A stretch of 64,000 bases of DNA from Sneathiella aquimaris (GTDB lineage: Bacteria; Pseudomonadota; Alphaproteobacteria; Sneathiellales; Sneathiellaceae): the NCBI RefSeq assembly GCF_026409565.1, contig NZ_CP112881.1:744001-808000 (forward strand). Direction: 5' to 3'. The notes below the pieces were generated by a model. It worked only from the letters and a program-made list of their open reading frames with translations. It had not been told where the DNA came from and did not search any database. How positions within the stretch are numbered: position 1 is the first letter of the stretch; each line of letters opens with the position of its first letter. This document shows positions 16,981 through 25,418 of the stretch, piece after piece. The position numbers and the translations under genes are program-made.

Positions 16981-18519
16981 TCAGGCCGGTACGACGCCTT
17001 TCTGCCAGTATCGATCTTTTAAAAGTCGTTTATAGAGTTTCCCCGTTGGATGACGGGGAAGCTCTTTCTCGAAATCGATGGATCTCGGACATTTGACGTG
17101 ACTTATTTTACTCCGGCAGAATTCGGTCAGCTCTGCGGCAAGGTCCGGTGTTGCTTCTGACCATTCAACTGGTTGGATGACAGCTTTGACTTCTTCACCA
17201 AAATCTTCATTCGGTACGCCAAATACGGCCGCATCATAGACTTTTGGGTGCGTAATCAGAAGATCTTCAATTTCTTGAGGATATATATTCACGCCCCCTG
17301 AAATAATCATGTAACTCTTTCGGTCGGTCAAAAAGAGAAAACCATCATCGTCAATATATCCAACGTCTCCTAACGTGCTCCACCCTTTGCTATTGTAGTT
17401 CTCGGCGGTCCGTTCCGGATCATTGTGATAGGAAAAATCCTTTCCGTCAGAAAAATAGATTGTTCCGGTTTCGCCGTTTGGCAATTCTTCGCCATCCTCA
17501 CCAACAATATGAAGTGTGCCAATAACAGCCCGGCCCACCGTACCGGGATGCGCAAGCCATTCTTGTGGGTTGACGGTACAGTACCCATTGCCTTCGGTTC
17601 CCCCGTAATATTCGTGAATAATAGGGCCCCACCAGTCCATCATCTTTTGTTTGACGGCTTGTGGGCATGGGGCGGCAGCGTGAATTGCGACCTCGAGGCT
17701 GCTAACATCATATTTAAGGCGTATTTCTTCGGGCAACTTGAGCATTCTGACAAACATGGTAGGGACAAGTTGGCCATGGGTGATTTTGTACTGCTCTACC
17801 AGTTTAAGATATTCTTCCGCATCGAAATTTTCCATAATGATACAGGTTGCCCCAAAACGCTGTACCCGCATGTTGTATCGCAGTGGTGCCGCATGATATA
17901 GCGGTGCCGGCGACAGGTAGCGTACGTCCTGATGAAAGCCGTAGAGCCCTTTCAGTACATTGTAGAGGTTATCTTCCGAGCCGATCGGATTTCCAATTTC
18001 GGCGGGCTTAATCCCCTTGGGTTTGCCTGTTGTCCCCGATGAATACAGCATATCAGCGCCTTCACATTCATCAGCAAGCGGCGTGTTGGGGAAATTGGAA
18101 ATTTCGGTTTCATACGATAAGTAGCCCGGCCGTGTATCATCCAGCATTAGCCAGGTGTCGACGGAATTGACGGAGTTTATCAACGCGTCTGCCAAATCAG
18201 CTTTGGCTGCTGAGGTGATGAAAAGCCGTGCGCCACAATCTTTAACAATGTAACTGGCTTCATCTGCTGAAAGCCGCGAAGAAATCGCTGTGTAATATAG
18301 GCCCGCCCGCTGTGCCGCCCAGCAAATTTCAAGAAACCGGCTATGGTTTTCCATTAAGAAGGCAATATGGCTTCCGATCTCAAGTCCTAACGACCGAAAA
18401 TATTGGGCCGTACGGTTGGACCGCTCGTCCAACTCCTTGTAAGTGATTGTCTCTCCTGAACCTGCCATAATGATGGCGGGCTTGTTGGGTGTGCGATGTG
18501 CAAAGTCCCGGATATGCAT
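16981..18519 (-). CDS. AMP-dependent acyl-CoA synthetase (ligase)
   Basis: 512 aa from the ATG at 18519, which has GGAGAAAG just upstream; the open frame extends 11 codons further. It belongs to the ANL adenylating superfamily and should activate a carboxylic acid with ATP and CoA. Motifs: YSSGTTGKPKG near residue 165, YGGTEGNG near residue 308, GDVGYIDDDGF near residue 400 and the C-terminal PTGKLYKR lysine. It starts 10 bp after the acyl-CoA dehydrogenase stop, so the two are cotranscribed, and a TRAP carboxylate transporter lies upstream on the same strand. The acid is unknown. Confidence 0.9.
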   Translation of the reverse strand: MHIRDFAHRTPNKPAIIMAGSGETITYKELDERSNRTAQYFRSLGLEIGSHIAFLMENHSRFLEICWAAQRAGLYYTAISSRLSADEASYIVKDCGARLFITSAAKADLADALINSVNSVDTWLMLDDTRPGYLSYETEISNFPNTPLADECEGADMLYSSGTTGKPKGIKPAEIGNPIGSEDNLYNVLKGLYGFHQDVRYLSPAPLYHAAPLRYNMRVQRFGATCIIMENFDAEEYLKLVEQYKITHGQLVPTMFVRMLKLPEEIRLKYDVSSLEVAIHAAAPCPQAVKQKMMDWWGPIIHEYYGGTEGNGYCTVNPQEWLAHPGTVGRAVIGTLHIVGEDGEELPNGETGTIYFSDGKDFSYHNDPERTAENYNSKGWSTLGDVGYIDDDGFLFLTDRKSYMIISGGVNIYPQEIEDLLITHPKVYDAAVFGVPNEDFGEEVKAVIQPVEWSEATPDLAAELTEFCRSKISHVKCPRSIDFEKELPRHPTGKLYKRLLKDRYWQKGVVPA

Positions 18520-18529
18520 ACGCTTTCTC

Positions 18530-19696
18530 CTAGTAAGACTTCGGTAAACCAAGGGCCTTTTCGGCGATGTAGCATAAAATCAACTGAGGACTCACCGGAG
18601 CGATCCGGCAAATCATGACTTCGCGCATCAGCCTTTCAACCGTAAATTCTTTTGCATATCCAACACCGCCATGGGTCATGACCGCCTGTGTGCACGCTTT
18701 GAAACCAGCCTCACCTCCTAAATATTTAGCCGCATTGGCATAGGTGCCGGATTCTTCGCCATTGTCATACAGGTAAGCGGCTTTCATCGCCATGAGCAGG
18801 GCCGCTTCCAGTTCCATCCAATTTTCGGCGAGAGGATGTTGAATACCCTGATTTTGACCAATCGGGCGACCGAATACTTCCCGTTCAGCTGCGTAAGAGG
18901 CGGCCCGTTTCAGCGCGTTCATGCCAAGACCGACCCCTTCAACGCCCACCAGCACTCTTTCCGGATTTAAGCTGTGCAGGAGGTAATAAAAGCCTTTGCC
19001 TTCTTCCCCGATCAAGTCCTCTTCCGGAATGGGCAGGTCGTTAATGAAAACCTCATTGGAATCAACTGATTTTCGGCCCATCTTTTCGATAACGCGGACA
19101 TCACAATATTCACGGTTCAGATCCGTAAAAAACAATGAGAGACCATCCGTTGATTTTTTACAGTCCTCTTTCGGGGTTGTTCGGGCAAGCAGCATGATCT
19201 TGTCGGCTTCCTGACCGGTTGTTGTCCACATTTTCTGGCCATTGGCGATATAATGATTACCGTTTTTCACTGCGCGGGTTTGCAGGCTGGTCGTGTTCAG
19301 ACCGGCATTGGGTTCGGTGACGCCAAAACAGGATTTGATTTCCCCTTTGATCAGGGGTGGCAAAAACCGGTTTTTCTGTTCTTCGTTGCCAAAGACAACG
19401 ATGGGGTGAGGGCCGAATATATTGATGTGAATGGAGGACGCCGCCGACATACCCCCTGATGATTTGGCAACTTCGTGCATCATTATGGCCGCTTCTGTCA
19501 CGCCTAATCCCGCACCGCCATATTCTTCCGGCATTGTGATACCAAGCCATCCAGCATCAGCCATTGCTTTGTGAAAATCGTTGGGAAACTCGCCGGTTCT
19601 ATCCCTGTCTCGCCAATAGGCATCGTCAAAACGGCTGCATAAGGCCGCTACATTGTCGCGGATGGCTTCTTGTTCTTCAGACAACGAAAAATCCAT
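18530..19696 (-). CDS. Acyl-CoA dehydrogenase
   Basis: 388 aa FAD-dependent dehydrogenase that introduces the 2,3-double bond into an acyl-CoA. N-terminal helical domain MDFSLSEEQEAIRD, the FAD/acyl-binding CFGVTEPNAGLNTT near residue 125 and the C-terminal AEREVFGRPIGQNQGIQH are standard. The segment that normally ends YEGT with the catalytic Glu reads CRIAPVSPQLIL, so the base must come from elsewhere or the sequence belongs to a divergent branch. It heads a two-gene unit with the acyl-CoA ligase, 141 bp downstream of the TRAP permease and separated from it by a terminator. Confidence 0.9.
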   Translation of the reverse strand: MDFSLSEEQEAIRDNVAALCSRFDDAYWRDRDRTGEFPNDFHKAMADAGWLGITMPEEYGGAGLGVTEAAIMMHEVAKSSGGMSAASSIHINIFGPHPIVVFGNEEQKNRFLPPLIKGEIKSCFGVTEPNAGLNTTSLQTRAVKNGNHYIANGQKMWTTTGQEADKIMLLARTTPKEDCKKSTDGLSLFFTDLNREYCDVRVIEKMGRKSVDSNEVFINDLPIPEEDLIGEEGKGFYYLLHSLNPERVLVGVEGVGLGMNALKRAASYAAEREVFGRPIGQNQGIQHPLAENWMELEAALLMAMKAAYLYDNGEESGTYANAAKYLGGEAGFKACTQAVMTHGGVGYAKEFTVERLMREVMICRIAPVSPQLILCYIAEKALGLPKSY

Positions 19697-19784
19697 TGGA
19701 AAGTCTCCATTTTTTATTATTTTTTGATTGTTTTCAGACTGCCTGAATTCTTGTGGTTTCGCAAGGGTATCTAACAGGACAAAA

Positions 19785-19815
19785 AAAACGCCCGACAGGG
19801 AATGCCGGGCGTTTT
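19785..19815. terminator. Intrinsic terminator after the TRAP transporter operon
   Basis: AAAACGCCCG, an 11-nt loop, then CGGGCGTTTT; on the minus strand it follows the permease gene stop by 23 bp. Both orientations end in T-rich sequence. Confidence 0.8.
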
Positions 19816-19837
19816 ATGTCTCTGGATCAATCTATGG

Positions 19838-21145
19838 CTAATTCAGCATTTGCTGCGGCAGCCAAAGGATGAGAGATGGGAAGGCGATAAACAGCGCGAC
19901 CGTCAGAACGTCCGCGACAAAGAACGGCCCGATCCCGCGGAACACGTCCGCTAAGGGGATATCCGGTCGAACCCCATTAACGACATAACAGTTCAATCCG
20001 ATCGGTGGTGTAATCAAGCAGATTTCAACCATCTTAACGACGATGATACCAAACCAGATTGGATCATAACCCAGTCCAATAACCGCCGGATATACAACTG
20101 GCAATGTTAAAAGAAGCATACCGATTGCATCCATAAACATACCCAGAATTGCATACCCACACAGGATCATGACAATGATCATGGTTGGCGGCAGGGGAAG
20201 CCCTAAAATCCACTCGGCAAACGCTTCAGGCAGGCCGGAAAAGCCCAGGAAGCGAACGAACACTAAAACGCCCCAAATAATCGAAAAGATCATTACGGAC
20301 AGTTTTGCTGTTTCAAACAAAGCATCCTTGAGCGCTTTGGTGCGCATACCGTGTATCAGGGCCAGAATGAAGACCACAAACGCACCAAGTGCACCTGCTT
20401 CCGTCGGTGTTGCCCAACCGCCATAAATGGCACTGAAGATAATCGCAATAACCGCGACGATCGGCAATGTACCCGGCAGAGATTTCATTCGGTCAGAGAA
20501 GGTATATCCCCGGACAGGTGGGCCCAATTTTGGGTTCACGGTCGCCCGGCCCATGATGATCACGGCGTAGATTAACGCCGATACGATGCCGGGAATGAAA
20601 CCGGCCAGCAAAAGGGCGCCAACGGATTGTTCCACGATAATGGCGTAAATCACCAGAATGGCGCTGGGAGGGATCAGGGATGCAAGCGTTCCGCCCGCGG
20701 CAACGACGCCGGCTGCAAGCCGTCTATCATATCCGGCTTTCAGCATCTCCGGGATGGCAACCCGGCTGAACACAGCCGCTGTTGCCGTACTTGCGCCCGA
20801 GACGGCAGCAAAACCACCAGCGGCGAAGACAGTCGCTACAGCCAGTCCGCCCGGAACCCAGCCAAACCATTTTTTGGCGGCATCAAAAGCAGACGTTGTA
20901 ATGCCTGCGTGAAATGCCAAATACCCGATCAGGATGAACATTGGCAAAACACTAAGGGAATAGAGCGTCGATTTCGAATGGGGAATGGTTCCAACAATAC
21001 CGGTTCCGGCGTCCCAGCCAATGATTGAAACAATGCCCAGCATGCCGACCATGGTGGCTGCGATATAGACGCGAACACCCAAGAACACCATCAACATAAG
21101 GGCGCCCATACCAATGACGCCAGTTGTGAGTGGATCAAGTTCCAT
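19838..21145 (-). CDS. TRAP transporter large permease subunit (DctM family)
   Basis: 435 aa, about 11-12 hydrophobic segments. DctM subunits form the channel of tripartite ATP-independent periplasmic transporters, which import organic acids using a sodium gradient. Typical features are GGTLASLIPPSAILVIYAI near residue 150, WATPTEAGALGAF near residue 248 and the C-terminal MVEICLITPPIGLNCYVVNG. Its ATG shares one base with the stop of the small permease (TAATG), so translation is coupled. The operon order is binding protein, small permease, large permease. Confidence 0.95.
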   Translation of the reverse strand: MELDPLTTGVIGMGALMLMVFLGVRVYIAATMVGMLGIVSIIGWDAGTGIVGTIPHSKSTLYSLSVLPMFILIGYLAFHAGITTSAFDAAKKWFGWVPGGLAVATVFAAGGFAAVSGASTATAAVFSRVAIPEMLKAGYDRRLAAGVVAAGGTLASLIPPSAILVIYAIIVEQSVGALLLAGFIPGIVSALIYAVIIMGRATVNPKLGPPVRGYTFSDRMKSLPGTLPIVAVIAIIFSAIYGGWATPTEAGALGAFVVFILALIHGMRTKALKDALFETAKLSVMIFSIIWGVLVFVRFLGFSGLPEAFAEWILGLPLPPTMIIVMILCGYAILGMFMDAIGMLLLTLPVVYPAVIGLGYDPIWFGIIVVKMVEICLITPPIGLNCYVVNGVRPDIPLADVFRGIGPFFVADVLTVALFIAFPSLILWLPQQMLN

Positions 21146-21831
21146 TATTCTTCTCCTCCACTCTTATTTTTGTTTTTTCGTCTGTAATTTTCATCAAACC
21201 GAGCTTTTGCAGCGGCTTCTTCACCCAAAGCATCCGCAATTTCATGGCGGGCCTGTTCTTCCACATCTTCAATAACGGGAACAGCAATAATCTGGGCATA
21301 GGGGAAGATGAACAGTCTTATGAACCCGACAGTTTGAACGGCAAACCGAACCCACAAGACACAGAATGAAAGTGGAATGATTAATTTCGCTGGCCAGATT
21401 GGGAGCCCGATATCCATTGTGGAATCGCCAAACTCATAAGCGCGCATAAAATGCAGCCAGCTGTTTTCGATCAGGATCGTAATCACGAAAAGACCCACAA
21501 TTGTGGCAAAAGCTTCAAAGAAATAAAGCATTCTTCCTTTGAATTTGGCCATGAACAAGTCCATACGAACGTGCCCGCCCAGACGCTGGCAGTAAGCGAT
21601 GCCAAAAAAGGCAAAAACAACCATGCTCTGCTCAATGAAATCAATGTAACCCGGAATGGGCAAACTGAAGAATTTACGGCCAAATACCTGAGTTACACCA
21701 AGAAGCATAACGCCAAAGATGGCAATTGCCGAAAAAGCGTTGAGGATATTTTCGAACCTTGAAAACAAGCGATCAAAAGCAGCCAACGCCCCTGTCGGAG
21801 GCGGGCCCGAACTAGCATTTTGTGTGATCAT
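21145..21831 (-). CDS. TRAP transporter small permease subunit (DctQ family)
   Basis: 228 aa with four predicted membrane helices (about 30-55, 65-85, 110-130, 150-170) and a charged C-terminal tail. It is the DctQ partner of the large permease that follows with a one-base overlap. RKFFSLPIPGYIDFIEQ and YCQRLGGHVRMDLF match the DctQ pattern. The C-terminal extension rich in Glu, Ala and Lys is longer than in the shortest family members. A hairpin lies between the binding-protein gene and this one. Confidence 0.9.
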   Translation of the reverse strand: MITQNASSGPPPTGALAAFDRLFSRFENILNAFSAIAIFGVMLLGVTQVFGRKFFSLPIPGYIDFIEQSMVVFAFFGIAYCQRLGGHVRMDLFMAKFKGRMLYFFEAFATIVGLFVITILIENSWLHFMRAYEFGDSTMDIGLPIWPAKLIIPLSFCVLWVRFAVQTVGFIRLFIFPYAQIIAVPVIEDVEEQARHEIADALGEEAAAKARFDENYRRKNKNKSGGEE

Positions 21832-21850
21832 GATGATATTTCAATAAAAG

Positions 21851-21876
21851 AAGGGGCCTGAAAAATCAGACCCCTT
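21851..21876. terminator. Hairpin between TRAP binding-protein and permease genes
   Basis: AAGGGG-C-CTGA, AAAA loop, TCAG-A-CCCCTT. Placed between dctP-like and dctQ-like genes, it probably reduces read-through so that binding protein is made in excess, a common arrangement. Confidence 0.6.
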
Positions 21877-21890
21877 GATTGGATACAGTC

Positions 21891-22934
21891 TTACTTAGAC
21901 GCGTTCGCGGCAGTTGTCATGATGAGATCCAGAAGTTCCTCACCAGGAAGTCCTTTTTCTTTCATGCTTGCAAGCCAATCGTCCCAAACTGGTTTTGCGC
22001 CCGCTTTGCGGAATGCAGCCAGCTCTTCGTCTGAGTATGTGATAGCCTCAAGGCCTTTTTCCTTCATCATTGGAAGGTTTTTCGCATCTGCGGCTTCATA
22101 GGCAGAAATCAACGCATCATAAGCAGGCGCTTTGGCCTCCAAAAGGAGTTTCTGGTACTGTTCTGGCAAAGCTTTCCATGCGGGAACGTTTACAACAACC
22201 GGGCAGTTTACTGCGCCTGGTGAGAGGTTCGCTGTATACCATTTACCAACATCCGTCAGTTTGTACGCAACGTGGGCGTATGTGAACGGAAAGGATGCTG
22301 CTTCAACAGTACCGCGTTCCAGTGATGTATAGGTTTCTGAAGCTGTCACTGTTGTTGGGACAGCGCCGAGTTTTGTCATTGCTTTACCAATGCCGCCCAA
22401 TGCGCGAACCCGCTTTCCTTTCCAGTCCTCCAAAGTCCGTGGTGGTTTGCCAACGCCAGTGAACTCGTACTGAGGCAGAAGAGAGCTCATCAGGAGGTAA
22501 GCATCCCAGCGTGCCAGATCTTTGGCTACTTCTGGGTGCTGGTAGTATGCATCATGCACAGCGGCCTGAACCCGTAAGTTAGGGAATGGGAGGAACGGAA
22601 GATCCAGACCCGTCAGTGTTGGGTTTTTGTCTGGGTGGTAAGGAGAACAGAACATTGCCATCTGAAAGGCACCAAGCTTGATACCGTCAAGGTTTTCTCT
22701 GGATTTTGAGAGGGCCTCACCATAATGGATCTTGATTTTGAATTTGCCGCCAGTGCGTTCATCGGCCATGTCGCGGAGGGTTTCAATACCCTTGGTAAAT
22801 GCCCGCTGCTTACCCCAAACGGAAAGGTTCCATTTTACTTTTGGTCCGTCCACCATATCGGCGGCACTTGCACCAAATGCGAAGCCTGCAACGGTCGTTA
22901 CAGCAGCTACAGACAATAATGTCTTTTTAATCAT
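21891..22934 (-). CDS. TRAP transporter periplasmic binding protein (DctP family)
   Basis: 347 aa with a signal peptide of about 24 residues ending ASAAD, then a DctP-type binding fold (about 35-320). It captures the organic acid in the periplasm for the Q-M permease. The conserved arginine region VRALGGIGKAMTKLGAVPTT near residue 175 would contact a substrate carboxylate. The ligand cannot be read from sequence. The downstream acyl-CoA ligase and dehydrogenase on the same strand make a carboxylic acid that is then CoA-activated an attractive but unproven idea. An ATTGTT-N9-AACAAT inverted repeat lies 33 bp upstream. Confidence 0.92.
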   Translation of the reverse strand: MIKKTLLSVAAVTTVAGFAFGASAADMVDGPKVKWNLSVWGKQRAFTKGIETLRDMADERTGGKFKIKIHYGEALSKSRENLDGIKLGAFQMAMFCSPYHPDKNPTLTGLDLPFLPFPNLRVQAAVHDAYYQHPEVAKDLARWDAYLLMSSLLPQYEFTGVGKPPRTLEDWKGKRVRALGGIGKAMTKLGAVPTTVTASETYTSLERGTVEAASFPFTYAHVAYKLTDVGKWYTANLSPGAVNCPVVVNVPAWKALPEQYQKLLLEAKAPAYDALISAYEAADAKNLPMMKEKGLEAITYSDEELAAFRKAGAKPVWDDWLASMKEKGLPGEELLDLIMTTAANASK

Positions 22935-22966
22935 AATAGTAGGTCTCCCTTACCCTGTGGATGTCT

Positions 22967-22987
22967 ATTGTTTTCTTTAGGAACAAT
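22967..22987. promoter_or_regulatory. Inverted repeat upstream of the TRAP operon
   Basis: ATTGTT, 9-nt spacer, AACAAT, located 33 bp upstream of the binding-protein start. Position suits an operator; no regulator gene is adjacent. Confidence 0.3.
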
Positions 22988-23248
22988 TGAGGTAACTTAA
23001 GCACGGATTATTAGTGATTTCAACACGATGTTCAGACTTGATGAAACAAAACAGTGTTATTTCCAATGTGCTAATCGGATTTTGGTGGAAACGTCGGGTC
23101 TATTTGCCCAAATGCCCGCTAAGTGAGAGTAGTCTTCCTGTTACACATCACATAATTCTGCCGTAGTGTTCCACGATGCAGAATCATTATCCGGGAAGTG
23201 AACGGAATTACACGAAACTCGCTTTTCTTTTGATCTTAAGGAGGTGTC

Positions 23249-23299
23249 TTGAAGATCGGAAAAGGTTCATCATATGGAAGGGCAGGCACCAGACTGTAG
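23249..23299 (+). CDS. Possible 16-codon leader ORF upstream of the chelatase
   Basis: TTG start 4 nt after AAGGAGG (23238-23244), 16 codons, ending TAG whose G is the first base of the GTG at 23299 (TAGTG). The arrangement suggests translational coupling to the CbiX-like gene. Expression of the peptide is speculative. Confidence 0.3.
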   Translation: MKIGKGSSYGRAGTRL

Positions 23300-24063
23300 T
23301 GAGAGAAAAAATTAAAAAATTGCCCTCCTTATTGCTTGTTGGCCACGGGTCCAACGAAACTGATCAGGCGAAAAAAGCCATGACCGATCACGCTGAAATA
23401 TTGCGCGAAAAAGGTCATTTTTTAGATGTCATGACCTATTTTCTTTCCGATGGTGCCCCGCTTCCACAGAGACCAAAAGGCGATTTCTTTATCGTTCCTT
23501 TTTTCATGAGTGATGGCTATTTTTCAGGACCGAAAATTCGGCAACTTTTCGGAATGAAACACAATCAGGTGCAGGATGAACGGGGGCAGGTCATGATATG
23601 TCCCCCGGTTGGTGTTTTGCCGCAAATGAGTGGTCTGCTGCTGAAGGTTGTGCGGGAAGCCTGTGAAAAGCATGGCATTCAAGAAGCCCAGGCCGATATT
23701 GTTATAGCGGCTCATGGATCATCGAAGTCGTCAGCGTCTCGAAATGCGACCCTTTTTCATGCGAATGCTCTGCGCGATACGGATCGGTTCGCTAATGTGA
23801 GAGAAGTATTTCTGGAAGAAGAACCTTTTGTCCGTGATTGGGCTAAAAAGAGATCTGATCCAAGCCGTATGACAATCGTGCTGGGCCTGTTTTCTGCTGA
23901 GGGGCCACATTCCATGGAGGATGTTCCGAAGGCGCTTAAAGAAGGGGCGATTGCCCGGGATGTTGATGAGAGTGAGTGGATTTATACCGGACCGGTTGGT
24001 CTGCAGGCTGACATGGTAAGGCTTGTTGAGACAGCGATTGCCCAATATAATGTGGGTCAATAA
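23299..24063 (+). CDS. CbiX/SirB-like sirohydrochlorin chelatase
   Basis: 254 aa from a GTG at 23299; the same frame is open to an ATG at 23176 but that start has no ribosome binding site and adds 41 residues unlike the family. Two related halves each begin with a chelatase strand: SLLLVGHGSN (metal-site His) and DIVIAAHGSSK near residue 135. The fold inserts Co2+ or Fe2+ into sirohydrochlorin for cobalamin or siroheme. Siroheme is needed by the CysI encoded at 40 kb. The usual second His of the first half is not evident in VPFFMSDGYFSG, so family membership is firmer than the metal or activity. Confidence 0.7.
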   Translation: MREKIKKLPSLLLVGHGSNETDQAKKAMTDHAEILREKGHFLDVMTYFLSDGAPLPQRPKGDFFIVPFFMSDGYFSGPKIRQLFGMKHNQVQDERGQVMICPPVGVLPQMSGLLLKVVREACEKHGIQEAQADIVIAAHGSSKSSASRNATLFHANALRDTDRFANVREVFLEEEPFVRDWAKKRSDPSRMTIVLGLFSAEGPHSMEDVPKALKEGAIARDVDESEWIYTGPVGLQADMVRLVETAIAQYNVGQ

Positions 24064-24088
24064 GGCTTCGGTTTATGCATAAAAGTAA

Positions 24089-24126
24089 CGTTTCTGTTCA
24101 ATTACTGGATTAATTGAACAGAAACG
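24089..24126. repeat. Perfect 16-bp inverted repeat
   Basis: CGTTTCTGTTCAATTA, CTGGAT loop, TAATTGAACAGAAACG. It begins 26 bp after the chelatase stop and ends 64 bp before the cold-shock gene. There is no T-run. It could be a Rho-independent-like end, an RNA stability element or an operator for the cold-shock gene. Confidence 0.75.
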
Positions 24127-24189
24127 ATTGAGCTTTGCCCTGTTTTTCTGTATTGCAGGGGAATATTTAATGAATGAGGTCCGTAACGG

Positions 24190-24678
24190 ATGAGTGATCG
24201 CAAATCTTCTAGGGTTGTTCGCAAGAAAATTGCAGCAACTGTCAAATTCTTCGACGAAGCCAAAGGGTTTGGTTTTGTCTCGCCATCAGATGGCTCCCCA
24301 GATGCCTTTATCCATATTTCGGTTTTACAGGACACGTCCTATACCGAATTTGTAGAAGGTATGCGGATCATCTGTGATCTGGCTGAAGGAGATAGAGGCC
24401 CGCAGGTTGCCGCCATTCACGAGCCTGAAGAAGGCGCTGGTGCAAGTCCCGTGGGGCAAGCGGTCGAAATCGAAGGTGTTGTCACGACTTTTGTTCCTGA
24501 ACATAAATACGGTTTTGTTACACCGGATAGTGGCGGCGCTGATGTTTTTATTCACACCAATATGCTGGAACGTTCTGAAGTTGAAATGGAAAATTTCGGC
24601 GTCGATACCAAAGTAAAATGTGTAATCCGTCAGGGTCTGAAAGGCCCTATTGCGGATAGCCTTGAAGTTCTGCAATAG
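24190..24678 (+). CDS. Cold-shock protein with two CSD domains
   Basis: 162 aa with tandem cold-shock domains, the arrangement common in alphaproteobacteria. Domain 1 (about 14-78) has KGFGFVSP (RNP1) and DAFIHISVL (RNP2); domain 2 (about 93-160) has KYGFVTP and DVFIHTNML. Each binds single-stranded RNA or DNA, acting as an RNA chaperone or anti-terminator. Domain 2 has HKYGFVTP where RNP1 usually has KGFGFV, so its affinity may be lower. The start codon overlaps the stop-like TGA context (ACGGATGAG). DUF3126 follows after 13 bp, so they are probably cotranscribed. Confidence 0.93.
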   Translation: MSDRKSSRVVRKKIAATVKFFDEAKGFGFVSPSDGSPDAFIHISVLQDTSYTEFVEGMRIICDLAEGDRGPQVAAIHEPEEGAGASPVGQAVEIEGVVTTFVPEHKYGFVTPDSGGADVFIHTNMLERSEVEMENFGVDTKVKCVIRQGLKGPIADSLEVLQ

Positions 24679-24691
24679 GCTGGAGCGGACC

Positions 24692-24910
24692 ATGACACGT
24701 ACAGAATCATTGCGCGTACAACGTTACTTGCGCGAAAAATTCGGAAACGAAAACTTTGTTGTTAAAGAACGTCGTCCGTCTGACGGGACTGCGGAAGTGA
24801 TGCTTGGGGATGAATTCATAGGCGTTGTGTATCGCGACGAAGATGAAGGCGAAATTTCTTTCGCGTTTCACATGACGATCCTGGATATCGATCTGCCCGA
24901 AACATCCTAG
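24692..24910 (+). CDS. DUF3126 family protein
   Basis: 72 aa from the ATG at 24692, which follows GGAGCGG; the open frame extends upstream inside the cold-shock gene. The sequence matches the small alphaproteobacterial family DUF3126: RVQRYLREKFGN, then GDEFIGVVYRDEDEGEISF and a MTILDIDL end. It is acidic and soluble and has no known function. It sits 13 bp behind the double cold-shock gene and is closed by a strong terminator. Confidence 0.88.
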   Translation: MTRTESLRVQRYLREKFGNENFVVKERRPSDGTAEVMLGDEFIGVVYRDEDEGEISFAFHMTILDIDLPETS

Positions 24911-24946
24911 GTTCCGGTTAGGATCCTTTAACAATCAGGAGAAAAT

Positions 24947-24977
24947 GGCCAGCTTGACGCTGGCCTTTCTTTTTTTT
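24947..24977 (+). terminator. Intrinsic terminator after DUF3126
   Basis: GGCCAGC, TTGAC loop, GCTGGCC, then TTTCTTTTTTTT. Confidence 0.9.
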
Positions 24978-25004
24978 GCCATTAATCTGTTATAATTTCC
25001 CCGA

Positions 25005-25418
25005 ATGAACAGAAATTATACAAAAACTGGCGTCTTAAGTGTGCTTTTGGGACTTCTGGTCCTTTTTGGTGCGTCGCAGGCCTTTGCGATCGACGGTATG
25101 ATCGAGCTTTCTGTCAACGGAGATGCTGGTCAGGTATTTTCAGGGGATTGCTACCTGAAGAAAAAACGGGGGACGGAGGCACGGCATCGTATTCAGGGGC
25201 AGGTGCCGACATCCATCTGGCTTCCCGCTGATGCCGTCAGATGCAACCTTCAAAAAAGTTCGGTAAAGGGACAGCTGATCGTTTCCCTGAAGCGCGGGGA
25301 GCACGTCGAAATCACTCAAAAAAGTCGATACCCTCTTAAGTGGGTTGTCATTTCAAGCCGGGGTCCTTGGGGGCAGCCTACAGGGGGCGCATACGCCGCA
25401 CGCCCGGTGTTAAAATAA
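25005..25418 (+). CDS. Secreted protein of unknown function
   Basis: 137 aa with an N-terminal signal peptide: basic MNRNYTKTG, a hydrophobic stretch VLLGLLVLFG and a likely cleavage after QAFA near residue 28. The mature part of about 110 residues is basic and has two cysteines (GDCYL near 49, VRCNL near 80) that could form a disulfide. I do not recognise the family. The predicted location is periplasmic. It begins 27 bp after the DUF3126 terminator and is followed by about 300 bp without a gene. Confidence 0.6.
   Translation: MNRNYTKTGVLSVLLGLLVLFGASQAFAIDGMIELSVNGDAGQVFSGDCYLKKKRGTEARHRIQGQVPTSIWLPADAVRCNLQKSSVKGQLIVSLKRGEHVEITQKSRYPLKWVVISSRGPWGQPTGGAYAARPVLK

Noticed and set aside
23176-23298. 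Longer N-terminus for the CbiX-like protein
   Set aside because: No ribosome binding site at the ATG and residues unlike the family; GTG at 23299 preferred, though not certain.
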